Shown: piece by piece, positions 1-8,393 of the stretch | How positions within the stretch are numbered: the stretch's first letter is position 1 | How the letters are laid out: each line of letters begins with the position of its first letter | Source: Devosia sp. 2618 | GTDB taxonomy: Bacteria > Pseudomonadota > Alphaproteobacteria > Rhizobiales > Devosiaceae | Assembly: GCF_040546815.1 (NCBI RefSeq) | Contig: NZ_JBEPOO010000001.1 | Location: forward strand, 3,100,001-3,164,000 | Length of the DNA stretch: 64,000 bases | Direction: 5' to 3' | The notes under the pieces: model-generated | Told to the model about the DNA's origin: nothing | Seen by the model: the letters and a program-made list of their open reading frames with translations, nothing else | Databases searched by the model: none | Translations under genes and position numbers: made by a program

Positions 1-982
1 CGCCAACGCCACCAGCATAGAAAAAGTCCTCCATGTAAGCGGTTCCGCTCGGCTTCAAATCGACCAGCACTGGCGTATCGTCCGAGATTGCGTTGAGACG
101 ATCCATGTCGATCTTGAAGCCAAGACGTCCCGCAATTGCTGCGAGATGGATAATCGCGTTCGTCGAGCCGCCAATGGCCAGCAGCATCCGAACTGCGTTG
201 TCGATCGTAGCCTGGGTGACTATTTGATCAATCGTGCGACCTGACGCAACGAGCTCCATTGCCGCCTTGCCTGTTGCCTCTGCAGCCCGCAAGCGATCCG
301 CATGGACAGCCGGAATGGCGGCCGTTCCCGGCAGCATCAGGCCCATGACTTCAAGTAGGATGGACATGGTGCTGGCGGTGCCCATAACGGCGCAGGTTCC
401 GGCGGTCGTTGCGAGGGAGCTTTCCACCTGGTCGATCTGCTGATCGGATACTTCGCCTGCCCGATAGCGTCCCCAGAAGCGGCGGCAGTCGGTGCACGCG
501 CCGAGCCGTTCCCCCTGGTAGCGCGACGTCATCATGGGACCCGTCGACACCACAATTGCGGGTTTTCCTGCAGATGCCGCCCCCATGACCAGAGCCGGCA
601 AGGTCTTGTCGCAGCCACCGACAAGAACAACGGCATCCATAGGCTGTGCGCGCACCATCTCCTCGACATCCATAGCCATCAGATTTCGGAAAACCATGCT
701 AGTCGGACTAAGGAAAACCTCGCCGAGTGACGTCACCGGGAAGTCCAAAGGCAAGCCACCGGCGGCCAGCACCCCGCGCTTGACCGCGTCAACCAGCTCT
801 GGCACCCCTCGGTGGCAATTGTTAAACCCACTGGCAGTCCAGGTAATGCCGATGGTCGGACGGCTCAGCATGTCGCGAGAGTAGCCCATGGACTGCGCAA
901 ACGAGCGACGCAGATAGGCGGCAAAACGCGGATCGCCATAGTTTGTCAGGCCGCCGACGATGCCTTTAGCAGTCTCTTCCAT
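1..982 (-). CDS. IlvD/EDD-family sugar-acid dehydratase, partial (C-terminus beyond the window)
   Basis: This is the N-terminal 327 residues of a dehydratase that would turn an aldonic acid into a 2-keto-3-deoxy acid using a [2Fe-2S] cluster and Mg2+. Visible on the minus strand are the three cluster-cysteine contexts of the family (FNNCHRG near residue 55, GGCDKTLP near 120, AGTCAVMG near 195) and the GSTNAIIHL motif that follows. The start ATG at 982-980 begins MEETAKGIVG. It lies 33 bp downstream of the paralogous dehydratase on the same strand, so the two are probably co-transcribed. Family membership is secure. The sugar-acid substrate cannot be read from sequence; pentonate or hexonate are the usual choices for this branch rather than the branched-chain amino acid substrate of true IlvD. 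The protein runs off the left edge of the window. Confidence 0.88.
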   Translation of the reverse strand, partial: MEETAKGIVGGLTNYGDPRFAAYLRRSFAQSMGYSRDMLSRPTIGITWTASGFNNCHRGVPELVDAVKRGVLAAGGLPLDFPVTSLGEVFLSPTSMVFRNLMAMDVEEMVRAQPMDAVVLVGGCDKTLPALVMGAASAGKPAIVVSTGPMMTSRYQGERLGACTDCRRFWGRYRAGEVSDQQIDQVESSLATTAGTCAVMGTASTMSILLEVMGLMLPGTAAIPAVHADRLRAAEATGKAAMELVASGRTIDQIVTQATIDNAVRMLLAIGGSTNAIIHLAAIAGRLGFKIDMDRLNAISDDTPVLVDLKPSGTAYMEDFFYAGGVG

Positions 983-1014
983 TGGAGCTCACTTAACTTA
1001 ACAAATACAAAGAA

Positions 1015-2760
1015 CTAGGAGAACCTGGCTTCAGGGTCAGGGGTGTTGCCGGTTCGCGCCAGAAAATCGAGATCGCAACCGTCATCGGCTTGCAGCACAT
1101 GCTCGCTGAACAATGCGCCATAGCCTCGCCCGTAGTGAGGAGGTGGAGGGGTCCAGAGTGCCCTTCTGCGGGAAAGCTCATCCTCAGGCACCAGCAGGTC
1201 CAAGGTGCTATTGGTTGCGTCCAGACGGATCAGATCTCCATTCTGAACCAGGGCAAGCGGCCCACCCACCCTGCTCTCGGGACAAACGTGCAGCACGCAA
1301 GTCCCGTAGCTAGTCCCGCTCATGCGCGCATCTGAAATCCGAACCATGTCTCGGACCCCTTGCTCCAGAAGCTTCTTGGGGATCGGCAACATACCCCATT
1401 CCGGCATGCCGGGTGCCCCCACCGGCCCCGCGTCCTGCAGCACTAGAACACTGTCCTTGGTTACTTCCAGGTCAGGATCGTCTATCCGCGCGAGCATATC
1501 TTTGAAGTTGACAAAAACGACGGCGGGCCCCGTGTGTTGCAGCAGGTCGGCATGTGCGGCGGCACGCTTCAATACAGCTCCACGCGGCGCCAAATTACCG
1601 CGAATAACGACAAGCCCCCCTGAAGGGTAGACCGGATTGGAAACGGGCCTGATGACATCATCTTCGTAGGTTTCAGCGTCGACAATGGCCTCGCCAAGAG
1701 TGCCGCCAGTTACATTGCGGCAACTAAGGTCGAGGTGTTGATCGATGTTGCGCAACAACGCCCGCAGTCCTCCGGCATAGTAGAAGTCCTCCATGAGGTA
1801 CTGCCCGCTAGGCTGCAGGTTACAGAGAACAGGAACTTTTCCACTTGCAGCTGCGAAGTCGTTCAGATCGAGCTCAAGGTCCAAACGACGAGCCATCGCG
1901 ATCAGGTGGATCAGCGAGTTGGTTGAGCCAGAAAGCGCCATGTCAGCGGCGACGGCGTTGAGAAAGCTGGATCGCGTCATGATGCGGCTTGGCTTGAGAT
2001 CCTCCCATACCATCTCAACAATTCGACGACCCGCATTGCTGGCCATCTGAGAATGGGTTGAATCCACCGCAGGAATGGAGCTTGCTCCAGGCAGGGTCAT
2101 CCCCAAAACGTCGGCTAACGCAGTCATCGTGGATGCAGTGCCCATGGTGTTACATGTGCCCGGCGAACGCGCTGTGCCCTCACCAAATGCACGCCAGGTC
2201 TGCTCGTCGCTCTTGCCGGCACGGAAGTCCGCGAGCGCTTTCCATGTACTGGAGCCAGTTCCAAGATTGCGTTGCCCGCGGAAATGCCCACTCAGCATAG
2301 AACCCGCAGGAACATAGATTACGGGAATATCCATGCTGGCGGCGCCCATCAGCAGGCCCGGTGTTGTCTTGTCGCAGCCGCCCATCAAAACCGCGCCATC
2401 GAGCGGGTGTGAGCGGAGAATTTCCTCCGTCTCCATGGCAAGCAAGTTGCGATAAATCAGCGTACTAGGGCGTACATAAGTTTCACCGACACTCAATGCC
2501 GGAAGCTCTACAGGAAACCCTCCCGCCTGCCAGATACCGCGCTTAACCTCTTCGACGCGCTGCGGAAAATGAGTGTGGCAAGAATTCAGATCAGACCAGG
2601 TGTTGATGATGCCAACGACAGGCTTTCCTTGAAAATCCTCACTCGTGTAGCCCATCTGCTTGGTTCGGTAGGACTTGTGATTGCCAGGCTGCCCTTCTGC
2701 CCCAAACCATCGCTGGCTACGGAGATCCGCCAGAGTCATCGTTCTGCTGTTCTGCGACAT
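1015..2760 (-). CDS. IlvD/EDD-family sugar-acid dehydratase (full length)
   Basis: A 581-residue dehydratase of the IlvD/EDD superfamily, close in length to characterised L-arabinonate/D-xylonate dehydratases. Cluster cysteines sit in NSCHTHF, GGCDKTTP and PGTCNTMG, and GSTNSLIHL follows. The chosen start, MSQNSRTMTL at 2760, lies where family similarity begins; the reading frame is open further upstream to 2847 but that extension looks non-coding. No clear Shine-Dalgarno precedes 2760. It is the first gene of a leftward unit with the second dehydratase and is divergent from the aldolase gene at 2954. The shared 190-bp region carries a putative operator. The likely reaction is dehydration of an aldonate to a 2-keto-3-deoxyaldonate. 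The exact substrate is unknown. Confidence 0.9.
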   Translation of the reverse strand: MSQNSRTMTLADLRSQRWFGAEGQPGNHKSYRTKQMGYTSEDFQGKPVVGIINTWSDLNSCHTHFPQRVEEVKRGIWQAGGFPVELPALSVGETYVRPSTLIYRNLLAMETEEILRSHPLDGAVLMGGCDKTTPGLLMGAASMDIPVIYVPAGSMLSGHFRGQRNLGTGSSTWKALADFRAGKSDEQTWRAFGEGTARSPGTCNTMGTASTMTALADVLGMTLPGASSIPAVDSTHSQMASNAGRRIVEMVWEDLKPSRIMTRSSFLNAVAADMALSGSTNSLIHLIAMARRLDLELDLNDFAAASGKVPVLCNLQPSGQYLMEDFYYAGGLRALLRNIDQHLDLSCRNVTGGTLGEAIVDAETYEDDVIRPVSNPVYPSGGLVVIRGNLAPRGAVLKRAAAHADLLQHTGPAVVFVNFKDMLARIDDPDLEVTKDSVLVLQDAGPVGAPGMPEWGMLPIPKKLLEQGVRDMVRISDARMSGTSYGTCVLHVCPESRVGGPLALVQNGDLIRLDATNSTLDLLVPEDELSRRRALWTPPPPHYGRGYGALFSEHVLQADDGCDLDFLARTGNTPDPEARFS

Positions 2761-2877
2761 AGGAGTTCCAGTCAGTATTTTTCGGCCCCGGCTCGCCCAA
2801 ACCAGGCGGCGCTGTGAAGCGCGACCATTCACCAAGTGCGGTCGCAACGCTTACACTCACAATCCAAGTCGTCGGCA

Positions 2878-2902
2878 TTATTGTCAACAAAATAGTTGCC
2901 GA
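2878..2902. promoter_or_regulatory. Putative operator A, shared with 8352-8375
   Basis: The sequence contains TTGTCAACAAAATAGTTG, between the divergent dehydratase and aldolase genes. A near copy (TTATCAACAAAAAAGTTT) lies in the divergent region between the transporter operon and the GntR regulator. The two agree at most positions over about 24 bp while the flanks differ. TTGTCAACAA resembles the short GT..AC half-sites bound by FCD-type GntR proteins. The inference is that the regulator at 8394 binds both. Confidence 0.55.
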
Positions 2903-2953
2903 ATATGTTTTTTCGTGGGATCGGAAATAGCCGCAAATAGGGAGATCAGTCTA

Positions 2954-3610
2954 ATGTCTGAAATGCCGCCACTTCAGCGCTCGCGCGTTGCGTCCAGAAT
3001 GACAGGCCGCGCGCCACTTCTGCCTGTCCTACACGTAGACAACCCGGAGCACTCGGAACCACTGCTCGAAGCCCTGGTAAGTTCAGGCGTCACCACTCTG
3101 GAGGTGACACTGCGTAGCGAATGCGCGCTCGAGGTCATTGCCAGAATGAAGGCGATGAATTCTGGCGCAATCATCGGTGCGGGAACGATCACCCAACCCG
3201 AACAGGTTCAGCGTGTTGCAGATGCGGGAGTAGCATTTGCCGTCAGCCCAGCCCTGACACCACGCCTCATAGATGCAATTGACCGAGCAGAATTGCCCTT
3301 CGTTCCAGGTGTGAGCACACCAACCGAGGCCCTGCTTGCTCGCGAGGCAGGCTTCTTCGAACTCAAACTTTTCCCAGCGGATCTGGTCGGCGGCATCGCC
3401 TGGGTAAAGCACGTTCTGCCGCTTTATCCCGATCTTAAGTTCTGCCCAACCGGAGGCACGGGGGAGGCCAATCTGCGGGATTATTTAGCTCTGCCCAACA
3501 TCTTTGCAGTGGGCGGCGCCTTCATGTCTCCCCGAGATCTGATCGCTGCAGGCGACTGGAAGGAAATCGCCGCCCGTGCCATGCGGGCGGTCGAATTGCT
3601 CCAGCACTAG
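2954..3610 (+). CDS. eda: KDPG/KHG-aldolase family protein
   Basis: A 218-residue class I aldolase of the Eda family, which cleaves 2-keto-3-deoxy-6-phospho sugar acids (and some relatives) to pyruvate and an aldehyde. The general-base Glu is in TLEVTLR (Glu50) and the Schiff-base Lys is in ELKLFPAD (Lys138). GAGTI and PTGG motifs also fit the TIM barrel. The start is ATG 2954, with GGAG at 2941 about nine bases upstream; the frame is open further upstream but without family similarity. It is divergent from the dehydratases. No sugar-acid kinase lies in the island, so it may act on a non-phosphorylated 2-keto-3-deoxy acid or on a product phosphorylated elsewhere. Eda family is clear, exact substrate not. 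Confidence 0.87.
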   Translation: MSEMPPLQRSRVASRMTGRAPLLPVLHVDNPEHSEPLLEALVSSGVTTLEVTLRSECALEVIARMKAMNSGAIIGAGTITQPEQVQRVADAGVAFAVSPALTPRLIDAIDRAELPFVPGVSTPTEALLAREAGFFELKLFPADLVGGIAWVKHVLPLYPDLKFCPTGGTGEANLRDYLALPNIFAVGGAFMSPRDLIAAGDWKEIAARAMRAVELLQH

Positions 3611-3617
3611 CATAAGC

Positions 3618-3646
3618 AGGCAGGGGTGGAGCACCCTTCCCTGCCT
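3618..3646. terminator. Hairpin between convergent genes
   Basis: AGGCAGGG (3618-3625) pairs with CCCTGCCT (3639-3646) between the convergent aldolase and hydratase genes, and an inner GTG/CAC pairing extends it. There is no T-tract on the plus strand, so termination activity is uncertain. Confidence 0.35.
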
Positions 3647-3652
3647 AAACCG

Positions 3653-4405
3653 CTAAATAAACTCAACTGTCACCGAGTGATCTTTTCCAAGGCGAGCTTC
3701 AACGCGACCTGTGGATTTGACTGGCACAATATTTCTGCACAACGACCCAGTCGTCACCAACGTGCCAGCTTTGATCGAAAATGCACCTGCTCGCGTAACG
3801 CCGGCATAGGCTCTTAGGGGCGTAAGCACGTCTCCGAAAGGATGGCGAGCGGATTGGCTATAAACCACTTCGCCATCAACGGTGACCGACAGAGCGAGGC
3901 CGTCAACTTTGTGTTCGCGCGGCAATGGCGTATCGCTGGCGTGAACAAGTCCACCGGTTACGAGATTATCTGCCAGAGGCCCCCAAGGTCCCGCTGCGGT
4001 ACGGTCGTCGTACCTGGTAGCGAGTGGTTCGATCACTAGCACAAACGCATCGACTGCGGCCAACAATTCTGCATCGTCCGCCTGCGCAAGTTCAAATGTC
4101 AGGTCACGATTAAGCATCACAGCCACCTCAACCTCAATACCAACCGCGCCGCGTTTTGGCAGGATCAGAGGTTCGCCGCTCGCCTTGTAGACAGTATCAT
4201 AGATTGGTGCGGCGACAGCGCCTGCTTGGTCGTTCAGGCCAATCTTGGCAGCGGGGACACGCCTCCCCAGCCCCCGCTTGACTAAATCCTGTAGCTCCTC
4301 CGCCTCGCCCAGCGACAGCTGTGAGAATTCACTTGCCGGAACCACCAAAGACGTGTCTCTCTGCGCCGCGATGAGCAAGTTGGCCAACGTGGTGAGATCG
4401 TTCAT
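3653..4405 (-). CDS. 2-keto-4-pentenoate hydratase-like protein (FAH superfamily)
   Basis: A 250-residue protein of the MhpD branch of the fumarylacetoacetate-hydrolase fold. The acidic metal-binding signature is visible as GIEVEVAVML around residue 90, with AFVLVIEP further on and a C-terminal TGSLCRNIVPV segment. The start is ATG 4405, with AAAGGA in the right place upstream. It is the last gene of a leftward operon behind the SDR (60-bp gap) and the ABC importer. In a sugar-acid context an FAH-fold enzyme can dehydrate a 2-keto-3-deoxy acid to a semialdehyde, as Caulobacter XylX does, and that would link the dehydratases to the aldehyde dehydrogenase at 9261. This role is inference; the sequence itself is closer to pentenoate hydratases than to the longer XylX. 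Confidence 0.82.
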   Translation of the reverse strand: MNDLTTLANLLIAAQRDTSLVVPASEFSQLSLGEAEELQDLVKRGLGRRVPAAKIGLNDQAGAVAAPIYDTVYKASGEPLILPKRGAVGIEVEVAVMLNRDLTFELAQADDAELLAAVDAFVLVIEPLATRYDDRTAAGPWGPLADNLVTGGLVHASDTPLPREHKVDGLALSVTVDGEVVYSQSARHPFGDVLTPLRAYAGVTRAGAFSIKAGTLVTTGSLCRNIVPVKSTGRVEARLGKDHSVTVEFI

Positions 4406-4464
4406 TAGCTATCCTTTGGTTGCACGGCACGGCCTTTCAGGCCAGTGCTGGATGATGGGTGGTA

Positions 4465-5190
4465 TCAGGGGCGAACAGATGCTCCGCCGTCGACGACAAG
4501 GTTGTGACCATTGACATAGCCTGCGGCGTCAGAGGCCAGGAACAGCACAGCGTTAGCAATGTCGGCGGGCAGGCCAAGGCGCGTGGTCGGTGTCTGCTGC
4601 AAGGCCAGTTGAATACGTGCAGGGTCATTATTGGTCGCGCCCGACGTGTAGGGCACAAAACCGGGCAACACGGCATTTATTCGGATGCCCTGCCTTCCAT
4701 ATTCGACAGCGAGTTGGCGGGTGAGGTTGGAAATGCCAGCTTTTGATGCCGCATATGCTGCTCGCCCCGGGCTACCGGCCGACAACGCCATACGGGAAGA
4801 CATGTTGATAATCGTGCCGCTTCGATTGTCGCGCAACATCTGACGAATAGCTGCGCGGCAACCAAACCAGGTGCCATCCAGATTGGTTCGGACGATGTCG
4901 TTCCAACTCTCTAGGGACTTTTCAACGGATGAACCGTCCGTCGCGGAAATGCCCGCGTTGTTGACCATAATGTCCAGCCGCCCGTATTGCTGCGCGACGC
5001 CTTGGACGAGGCGCTCCACCGCATCGGCGTCACGGACGTCCACGGTTTGCCAGTCGGCTGCATCAGAGGCGCCGCGGCCTGTGCGAACGACAATTGCGCC
5101 CGAAGCTTTCAAGGCGCCCGCAATCGCAAGACCAAGCCCGGAAGACGCGCCTGTGACGATCGCAACCCGTCCGGTAAGATTGATCTGCAT
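4465..5190 (-). CDS. Short-chain dehydrogenase/reductase (SDR)
   Basis: A 241-residue classical SDR, an NAD(P)-dependent oxidoreductase. The cofactor motif TGASSGLG is at residues 13-20 and NNAG at 77-80. The catalytic residues are Ser131/132, Tyr146 and Lys150 (YAASK), and the C-terminus is VVDGGASVRP. The start at 5190 is preceded by GGGAGTG. It sits 27 bp or so downstream of the ABC transporter ATPase gene and upstream of the hydratase, in one leftward operon. In sugar-acid clusters such enzymes oxidise the sugar to the lactone, or oxidise or reduce a keto-deoxy intermediate. Which of these applies here is not visible. Confidence 0.88.
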   Translation of the reverse strand: MQINLTGRVAIVTGASSGLGLAIAGALKASGAIVVRTGRGASDAADWQTVDVRDADAVERLVQGVAQQYGRLDIMVNNAGISATDGSSVEKSLESWNDIVRTNLDGTWFGCRAAIRQMLRDNRSGTIINMSSRMALSAGSPGRAAYAASKAGISNLTRQLAVEYGRQGIRINAVLPGFVPYTSGATNNDPARIQLALQQTPTTRLGLPADIANAVLFLASDAAGYVNGHNLVVDGGASVRP

Positions 5191-5217
5191 GGCTCACTCC
5201 CGTTGCAGCGGCTAAAC

Positions 5218-5994
5218 CTAGTGGCGGGTGATCTGACCAAGGAACGTTTTGGTTCTCTCGTGCTTGGGTCGTTCAAAGAAGTCTTCGGGGGTCGCCATCT
5301 CCACAATCTCTCCCTTGTCCATGAAGATGACCCGGTCGGCGACCTCGCGGGCAAAACCCATTTCGTGGGTAACTACCAGCATCGTCATTCCGCCCTTAGC
5401 AAGGTCAATCATCGTGTCGAGCACCTCCTGCACCATCTCAGGGTCAAGAGCGGACGTCGGTTCGTCGAAAAGCATGACTTTTGGATTCATGCACAATGCT
5501 CGTGCAATTGCCACGCGCTGCTGTTGCCCACCCGACAACTGCGCCGGGAACTTGTCCGCCTGCTCTGGGATTTTCACCTTTTCCAGAAACTGTTTGGCGG
5601 TCTTTTCTGCTTCCACCTGGCTGACGCCACGTACGCGCATGGGAGCAAGCGTGCAATTTTGCAGAACGGTCATATGTGGGAAGAGATTGAACTGTTGGAA
5701 CACCATCCCAACGTCCTTGCGGATTGTCTCGACGTTTTTGCCCTCGGCCAGATCCGTTCCATTGACGACGATCCGACCTTCGTGGATTTTCTCGAGCTGA
5801 TTAATGCACCGGATCAACGTCGACTTACCCGATCCGGAGGGTCCGCAGACGACGATGCGTTCGCCACCTGCGACCTCAAGATTTACGTCTTTCAGTGCCT
5901 GAAACTCACCATACCATTTGGACACGGCCTGCATCGTTACCGCAGCGGTACCAGCCGCTTTGGGAGAGCGATCATTGGAAGAGGAAGAGGTCAT
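5218..5994 (-). CDS. Polar amino-acid-type ABC transporter, ATP-binding protein
   Basis: An ATPase of the GlnQ/HisP type, 258 residues from ATG 5994 (a GTG at 5997 is an equally possible start; AAGGA lies upstream of both). Walker A is GPSGSGKST, the ABC signature LSGGQQQR, Walker [13 protein letters not shown] and the H-loop VVTHEM. It energises the two permeases encoded upstream and is fed by the substrate-binding protein gene at 6016. Family identity is certain. The substrate is uncertain, because its catabolic neighbours degrade a sugar acid rather than an amino acid. Confidence 0.93.
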   Translation of the reverse strand: MTSSSSNDRSPKAAGTAAVTMQAVSKWYGEFQALKDVNLEVAGGERIVVCGPSGSGKSTLIRCINQLEKIHEGRIVVNGTDLAEGKNVETIRKDVGMVFQQFNLFPHMTVLQNCTLAPMRVRGVSQVEAEKTAKQFLEKVKIPEQADKFPAQLSGGQQQRVAIARALCMNPKVMLFDEPTSALDPEMVQEVLDTMIDLAKGGMTMLVVTHEMGFAREVADRVIFMDKGEIVEMATPEDFFERPKHERTKTFLGQITRH

Positions 5995-6015
5995 CACTGA
6001 AAATCCTTACTGAGC

Positions 6016-6861
6016 TCAGTTTGCTTTGGCAGCAGCGCCAGTGATTGAGCGGGTCGTCTCTTCGGTCGCTTCTGCTATGAAGTTTGGCAGCGGCAGATCG
6101 AGCCACTTCTCGTGGATGGCATTAAGCCGGCCATCCTGCTTGATCGTCGAAAGCAAGCTGTTCACATGAGCTAGAAGCTCATCGGCACCGGGGCGTGTCG
6201 CCACACCCTGCAATTGGGTCGAGAGCACAAACTTTTTCTCAAAGCGGCCGGGCGCAACAGTTTCGATCAGCGCAATAACAGCGTCCGATGCCCCAAGCGC
6301 CTGAACCTGACCTGCAAGCAAGGCCTGGTTAGCGCTGGCGTTATCGTCGAAGCGTCGGATTGTGGCACCCGCGGGGGCGACCTTGGTAACAGCAGTATCC
6401 TGAGTTGCCCCAAGCACCACACCTATCGTCACACCGTCGAGAGCGGCCCCGTCCGGAATAACCAGATCCTTCAGGCCATAGACCGAAATTTCAATACCAG
6501 CATAGCCTTGCGAGAATTCCACGCGCTCAGCCCGCTCTGCAGTAATACCAAGAGCAGAAACGATCATGTCAACGCGACCACTGACAAGGTAGGGCACGCG
6601 ATTCTGACCTGCGGCTGGCACCAGATTGACAGAGACGCCAAGGTCTTCTGCAATCAAGTTGGCCACATCAATATCGTATCCCTCGGGTTGTCCCTGCTGG
6701 TTGATCAGGCCAAAAGGTGGAAAATCAACGGGAATACCGATGTTAATCTCACCGCGAGATTTGATTTCCTCCACGGTCTGCGCCTGAGCGCCAACAGCCC
6801 CGATCCCCAAAGCCAAGCCGAATGCCGCAGACAGCAGTGCGGCCCGTTTACGCATAGTCAT
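6016..6861 (-). CDS. ABC transporter substrate-binding protein (family 3, polar amino-acid type)
   Basis: A 281-residue periplasmic binding protein of the SBP_bac_3 family. It has a Sec signal peptide (Met-Thr-Met-Arg-Lys-Arg, a hydrophobic core, then GAQAQ at the predicted cleavage site near residue 27). The family motif is GEINIGIPVDFPPFG followed by GYDIDVA. ATG 6861 is chosen because GGGAG lies seven to eight bases upstream; the frame continues to 7062 but that part is overlapped by the permease gene. It is the third gene of the leftward transporter operon. It probably delivers a small acidic or polar solute to the membrane components. The ligand is not predictable from what I can see. 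Confidence 0.92.
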   Translation of the reverse strand: MTMRKRAALLSAAFGLALGIGAVGAQAQTVEEIKSRGEINIGIPVDFPPFGLINQQGQPEGYDIDVANLIAEDLGVSVNLVPAAGQNRVPYLVSGRVDMIVSALGITAERAERVEFSQGYAGIEISVYGLKDLVIPDGAALDGVTIGVVLGATQDTAVTKVAPAGATIRRFDDNASANQALLAGQVQALGASDAVIALIETVAPGRFEKKFVLSTQLQGVATRPGADELLAHVNSLLSTIKQDGRLNAIHEKWLDLPLPNFIAEATEETTRSITGAAAKAN

Positions 6862-6901
6862 TGTCAATCTCCCTTTTGAGACAATTCGATCACAGCCGAC
6901 C

Positions 6902-7558
6902 TCAACGGGCCGTTGACTGCGAAAAGTGTTTTTCAAGCCGTTGCGCCAGGAGCGACAAAGGCCAGCAGATAATAAAAAAGCAGGCACCCACCACGGAGTA
7001 GACAACAAAGGGCTGGAAGGTAGCGTTGGACATGATCTGGCCGGCCCTGACGAGCTCAACAAACCCGATTATCGATGCCAGTGACGTGCCCTTGATCAAC
7101 TGAACCAGGAAGCCAACCGTCGGCGCTACGGCGATGCGAGCCGCCTGCGGCAGGATTACGATCCGCATCTTGTCCGCGTAGTTCAGACCAAGTGCCCACG
7201 ATGCCTCGCTCTGCCCCTCAGGCACCGCCTCAATGCAACCGCGCCAGATGTCACCAAGATAGGCACTAGCATGCAGCGCCAGCCCGATGGCAGCGGCAGT
7301 CCATGGGTCTACACGCAGTCCAAAAGTTGTCATGCCGAAATAGACAAGAAACAGCTGCATGAGAAGCGGCGTACCTTGAAAAAGCCGGATAAACGCCAAC
7401 GCTGGATAGCGCAGGTACGGATTGGCAGCCACGCGTGCCAGGGTAATGAGAAGGCCGCCGATTGAACCAGTGACAAAGGCTATTCCAGATAGTGCCAGCG
7501 TCCACTGCATGGCGGTGACGATAAATAGAAACTCATTCCAGCCAAATGCACGGATCAT
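6902..7558 (-). CDS. Polar amino-acid-type ABC transporter permease (second)
   Basis: A 218-residue inner-membrane permease of the HisM/GlnP type. The hydrophobic segments are consistent with five transmembrane helices, and the cytoplasmic EAA loop reads EASWALGLNY...ILPQA. The start is ATG 7558 with AGGGG just upstream. The gene lies nine bases after the end of the preceding permease, so the two are translationally close and probably form a heterodimer. The family is clear. Confidence 0.92.
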   Translation of the reverse strand: MIRAFGWNEFLFIVTAMQWTLALSGIAFVTGSIGGLLITLARVAANPYLRYPALAFIRLFQGTPLLMQLFLVYFGMTTFGLRVDPWTAAAIGLALHASAYLGDIWRGCIEAVPEGQSEASWALGLNYADKMRIVILPQAARIAVAPTVGFLVQLIKGTSLASIIGFVELVRAGQIMSNATFQPFVVYSVVGACFFIICWPLSLLAQRLEKHFSQSTAR

Positions 7559-7567
7559 GATGCGCCC

Positions 7568-8236
7568 CTATCGAGCGAGAGGATAGTTGAAGGCGAGACG
7601 GCGGATCAGGTTGAATAAGCCCGCAAAGCCAATGGACAGCGCCAGATAAATGAGCGTAATCGTCAGATAAACTTCGAAGCTGGCGAATGTGATTGAATCC
7701 ACTTCCTTGCCTGCCGCCGACAGGTCACTAGCCGAGATGGCTGACACCACACTCGACGTCAGAATAAGGTGGATGAACTGGCTCGATAGTGCCGGATAAA
7801 TGGTCCGCAACGCCTGTTTCACCACGATGTAGCGATAAATCTGCATGCGCTCCAGGCCTAGCGCGATGCCCGCCTCAACCTGACCACGCGGTATGGCCTC
7901 AATTCCGGCCCGTATGATTTCGGTGGCATATGCCCCTACGTTCACCACCAAGGCTAGAATGGCGGCTTCGTTTGGTGACAGCCGCACACCGATTGAGGGC
8001 AACCCGAAAAAGATAAAGAAGATTTGCACGAGGAACGGTGTGTTCCGAATGACCTCGACATAGGCATCCACGAGCCAGCGCACCGGTGCGGGACCCGACG
8101 TCTTGGCTATTGCGCAGATAATCGAGACAACACCGCCGAGCAGCATCGCAATGAACGAGTACTGGAGCGTGACCCAGGTACCCGCCAGCAAAATGTCCAT
8201 ATGCGCAAACACTGGCGCAAAATCGAAGCGGTACAT
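7568..8236 (-). CDS. Polar amino-acid-type ABC transporter permease (first)
   Basis: A 222-residue permease paralogous to the next gene, with an EAA loop EAGIALGLER...VVKQA and an N-terminal periplasmic/TM1 segment MYRFDFAPVF. The start is ATG 8236, preceded by AGAGGA; an upstream in-frame start at 8272 lacks a ribosome-binding site. It is the first gene of the operon (permease, permease, binding protein, ATPase, SDR, hydratase). The operon is transcribed leftwards from the promoter region shared with the GntR gene. Confidence 0.92.
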   Translation of the reverse strand: MYRFDFAPVFAHMDILLAGTWVTLQYSFIAMLLGGVVSIICAIAKTSGPAPVRWLVDAYVEVIRNTPFLVQIFFIFFGLPSIGVRLSPNEAAILALVVNVGAYATEIIRAGIEAIPRGQVEAGIALGLERMQIYRYIVVKQALRTIYPALSSQFIHLILTSSVVSAISASDLSAAGKEVDSITFASFEVYLTITLIYLALSIGFAGLFNLIRRLAFNYPLAR

Positions 8237-8351
8237 CGCAAGTCCTCTAGACAAGGCAGGGCCAGGCAACAACTCACGGTCGCTCCCCTCCTTTGGCCCC
8301 TGCCCGGTTGGTAACGCAGACTTAGCGCGAGGCCCACGAAACAGTCAACGA

Positions 8352-8375
8352 TATTATCAACAAAAAAGTTTGCGA
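8352..8375. promoter_or_regulatory. Putative operator B, shared with 2878-2902
   Basis: This contains TTATCAACAAAAAAGTTT, 115 bp upstream of the first permease gene and about 20 bp before the GntR start. It matches operator A at most positions. Its position fits autoregulation of the GntR gene together with control of the transporter operon. The assignment to that regulator is inference from location and half-site form. Confidence 0.55.
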
Positions 8376-8393
8376 TTTTTTTAGAACTGTCGC

